Source: Phaeoceros laevis
Taxonomy: Eukaryota > Anthocerotophyta > Anthocerotopsida > Notothyladales
Assembly (NCBI GenBank): GCA_049999765.1
Contig: JBNGIQ010009444.1
Coordinates: 71,167 to 124,305, forward strand
Reading direction: 5' to 3'
Length of the DNA: 53,139 nt
Shown: positions 52,401-53,139 of the stretch, in pieces
How the letters are laid out: the number at the start of each line of letters is the position of its first letter
Numbering within the stretch: the first letter of the stretch is position 1
Position numbers and translations under genes: made by a program
The notes under the pieces: generated by a model
What the model was told of the DNA's origin: nothing
Database searches by the model: none
The model's input: the letters and a program-made list of their open reading frames with translations, nothing else

Positions 52401-53072
52401 GTAGGCCATAAGCTCATCTAGAGTGTGGAACTTCACGTCAGCTAGATCTAAGGATGGATGAAACAAAGCATTCAGTAAAGCTGAGATATCTTTGTGAGTA
52501 AGCCTCATCCCATTTCTGGCATGCCTTACAAAATGCAGAAGATGGAGAGAGGAATCGAAAGACTTGGCCTTCAACTCTGCCAAAACATCGCCAACAAAGC
52601 TAGTATCGGAATCAGAGTCGCCTTCTGATTCACTTGACTCCAAACTGGAAGTACTCCATTCCAAAGCCTCGTGCTCTCCTGCAGTCTGAGGCTGCTGACT
52701 AGAGTGCTCGCCTTCAATCTGGGTGATGGGTTCTCCATGCTCATCACTGTGTGGCTCATGCCCACTCTCCCTTGGTGCAGCAGGCGCATGTACACTCTCC
52801 CTTGGTGGAGCAAGCTCATGTCCACTCTCCCCTGTCAGTGGTGCAGCAGTCACAGCTCCTCTTCCAGCAGGAGCTCTTTCTTTTATGAAGGCAGGTGCTC
52901 CCCTTTCTACTGTAGATCTTTCCCTTCTGAAGGCAGGTGTTCCCCTGCCTGCTGCTGCGGACCTTTCTCGTTCTCTCAGAGCTCTCCTGCAACTGTCAGT
53001 GCGCTGATGACTACCTAAAGCTCCACAATTACCAAAACCAGTAGCTCCACATATTGAGCAATTGAAGACCAT
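49425..53072 (-). pseudogene. Plavaka-like (CMC superfamily) transposase, eight exons, nearly intact
   Basis: Exons 53072-52354, 52245-52164, 52055-51763, 51676-51368, 51278-50836, 50662-50356, 50182-50051 and 49916-49425 join in phase with GT-AG introns to about 926 codons. The N-terminus has a zinc-finger-like C-x2-C...H motif (CSICGATGFGNCGALGSH), then a long Ser/Pro-rich region. Core motifs in order: FALKADHGTGTYTTAQTGQW, LIFYSDTTSLSGNQ with GYPLVMSLGNIAC, a CxxC cluster, EILYEVDLGL, LDWYKVACRNHIHT, VKVHAMQHLSDCI and RGSNKRNFIEQIVRHHQRLE. The C-terminus (WYGQLRLLF, AFVRLYA, FFVNKYKL) looks like a DNA- or chromatin-binding barrel. Two lesions: a 1-bp deletion near 51580 and a TGA near 50846. 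KDZ-type transposases are a looser alternative. Element ends were not found; it runs out of the window. Confidence 0.82.
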
Positions 53073-53139
53073 GTTGCATGGATAGCTCTGTGGACAGTCA
53101 CAGTCTACTGCTCACGGTGGAGCTCAGCTAGTTGACCGC

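Overview
This is a nuclear chromosome segment of a land plant, probably a seed-free one (fern, lycophyte or bryophyte). The evidence for a plant is one intact-looking multi-exon gene of the plant Mei2-like family, many pentatricopeptide-repeat (PPR) fragments of the selective 'MYAKCG' type, captured pieces of plant genes (PHO1, ketoacyl-ACP synthase, TRM3/SpoU methyltransferase, NudC, class-IV aminotransferase, HAD hydrolase), and Copia, Ty3 and CACTA-type transposons. The seed-free placement is inference from the PPR and transposon content; the species was not identified.

Layout. (1) 0.7-4.3 kb, minus strand: a five-exon Mei2-like RNA-binding protein gene, the only host gene that looks functional. 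(2) 4.3-8.1 kb: its upstream region, low-information repeats and a Copia reverse transcriptase/RNase H remnant. (3) 8.1-31.6 kb: most of a decayed CACTA-family element ('2a'). It holds a PHO1 gene fragment. Another CACTA element ('1', 9362-21936, TSD GGT) sits inside a PHO1 exon. CACTA-1 itself carries a TRM3-like fragment and a NudC pseudogene, and Copia element 'D' (12651-19182, TSD GTTGG) is inserted in NudC. Copia element 'C' (24383-31058, TSD TCCAG) is also nested in 2a. (4) 31.6-43.0 kb: two halves of one Copia ('B' on plus, 'A' on minus) flanking the other end of 2a. B is interrupted by CACTA '2b' (32065-35187, TSD TCT). Undoing one inversion of about 31.63-39.13 kb rejoins both Copia A/B and CACTA-2a. 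(5) 43.0-49.4 kb: a possible tRNA-derived SINE, AT-rich minisatellites with assembly gaps, PPR pseudogenes, an unidentified ORF and a captured ketoacyl-ACP synthase fragment. (6) 49.4-53.1 kb, minus strand: a nearly intact eight-exon transposase resembling the Plavaka group of the CMC (CACTA/Mirage/Chapaev) superfamily.

How it fits together. The window records layered transposition: DNA transposons that pick up exon-intron pieces of host genes are struck by other DNA transposons and by Copia elements, and the stack was then rearranged by inversion. Three insertions have exact target-site duplications, and at three insertion points the host reading frame is continuous once the insert and one duplication copy are removed, so the order of events can be read with confidence. 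The most unusual items are a conserved antisense ORF (short membrane anchor plus a Cys-x-x-Cys motif) between pol and the 3' LTR in two copies of one Copia family, the reconstructable inversion, and the Plavaka-like transposase in a plant.
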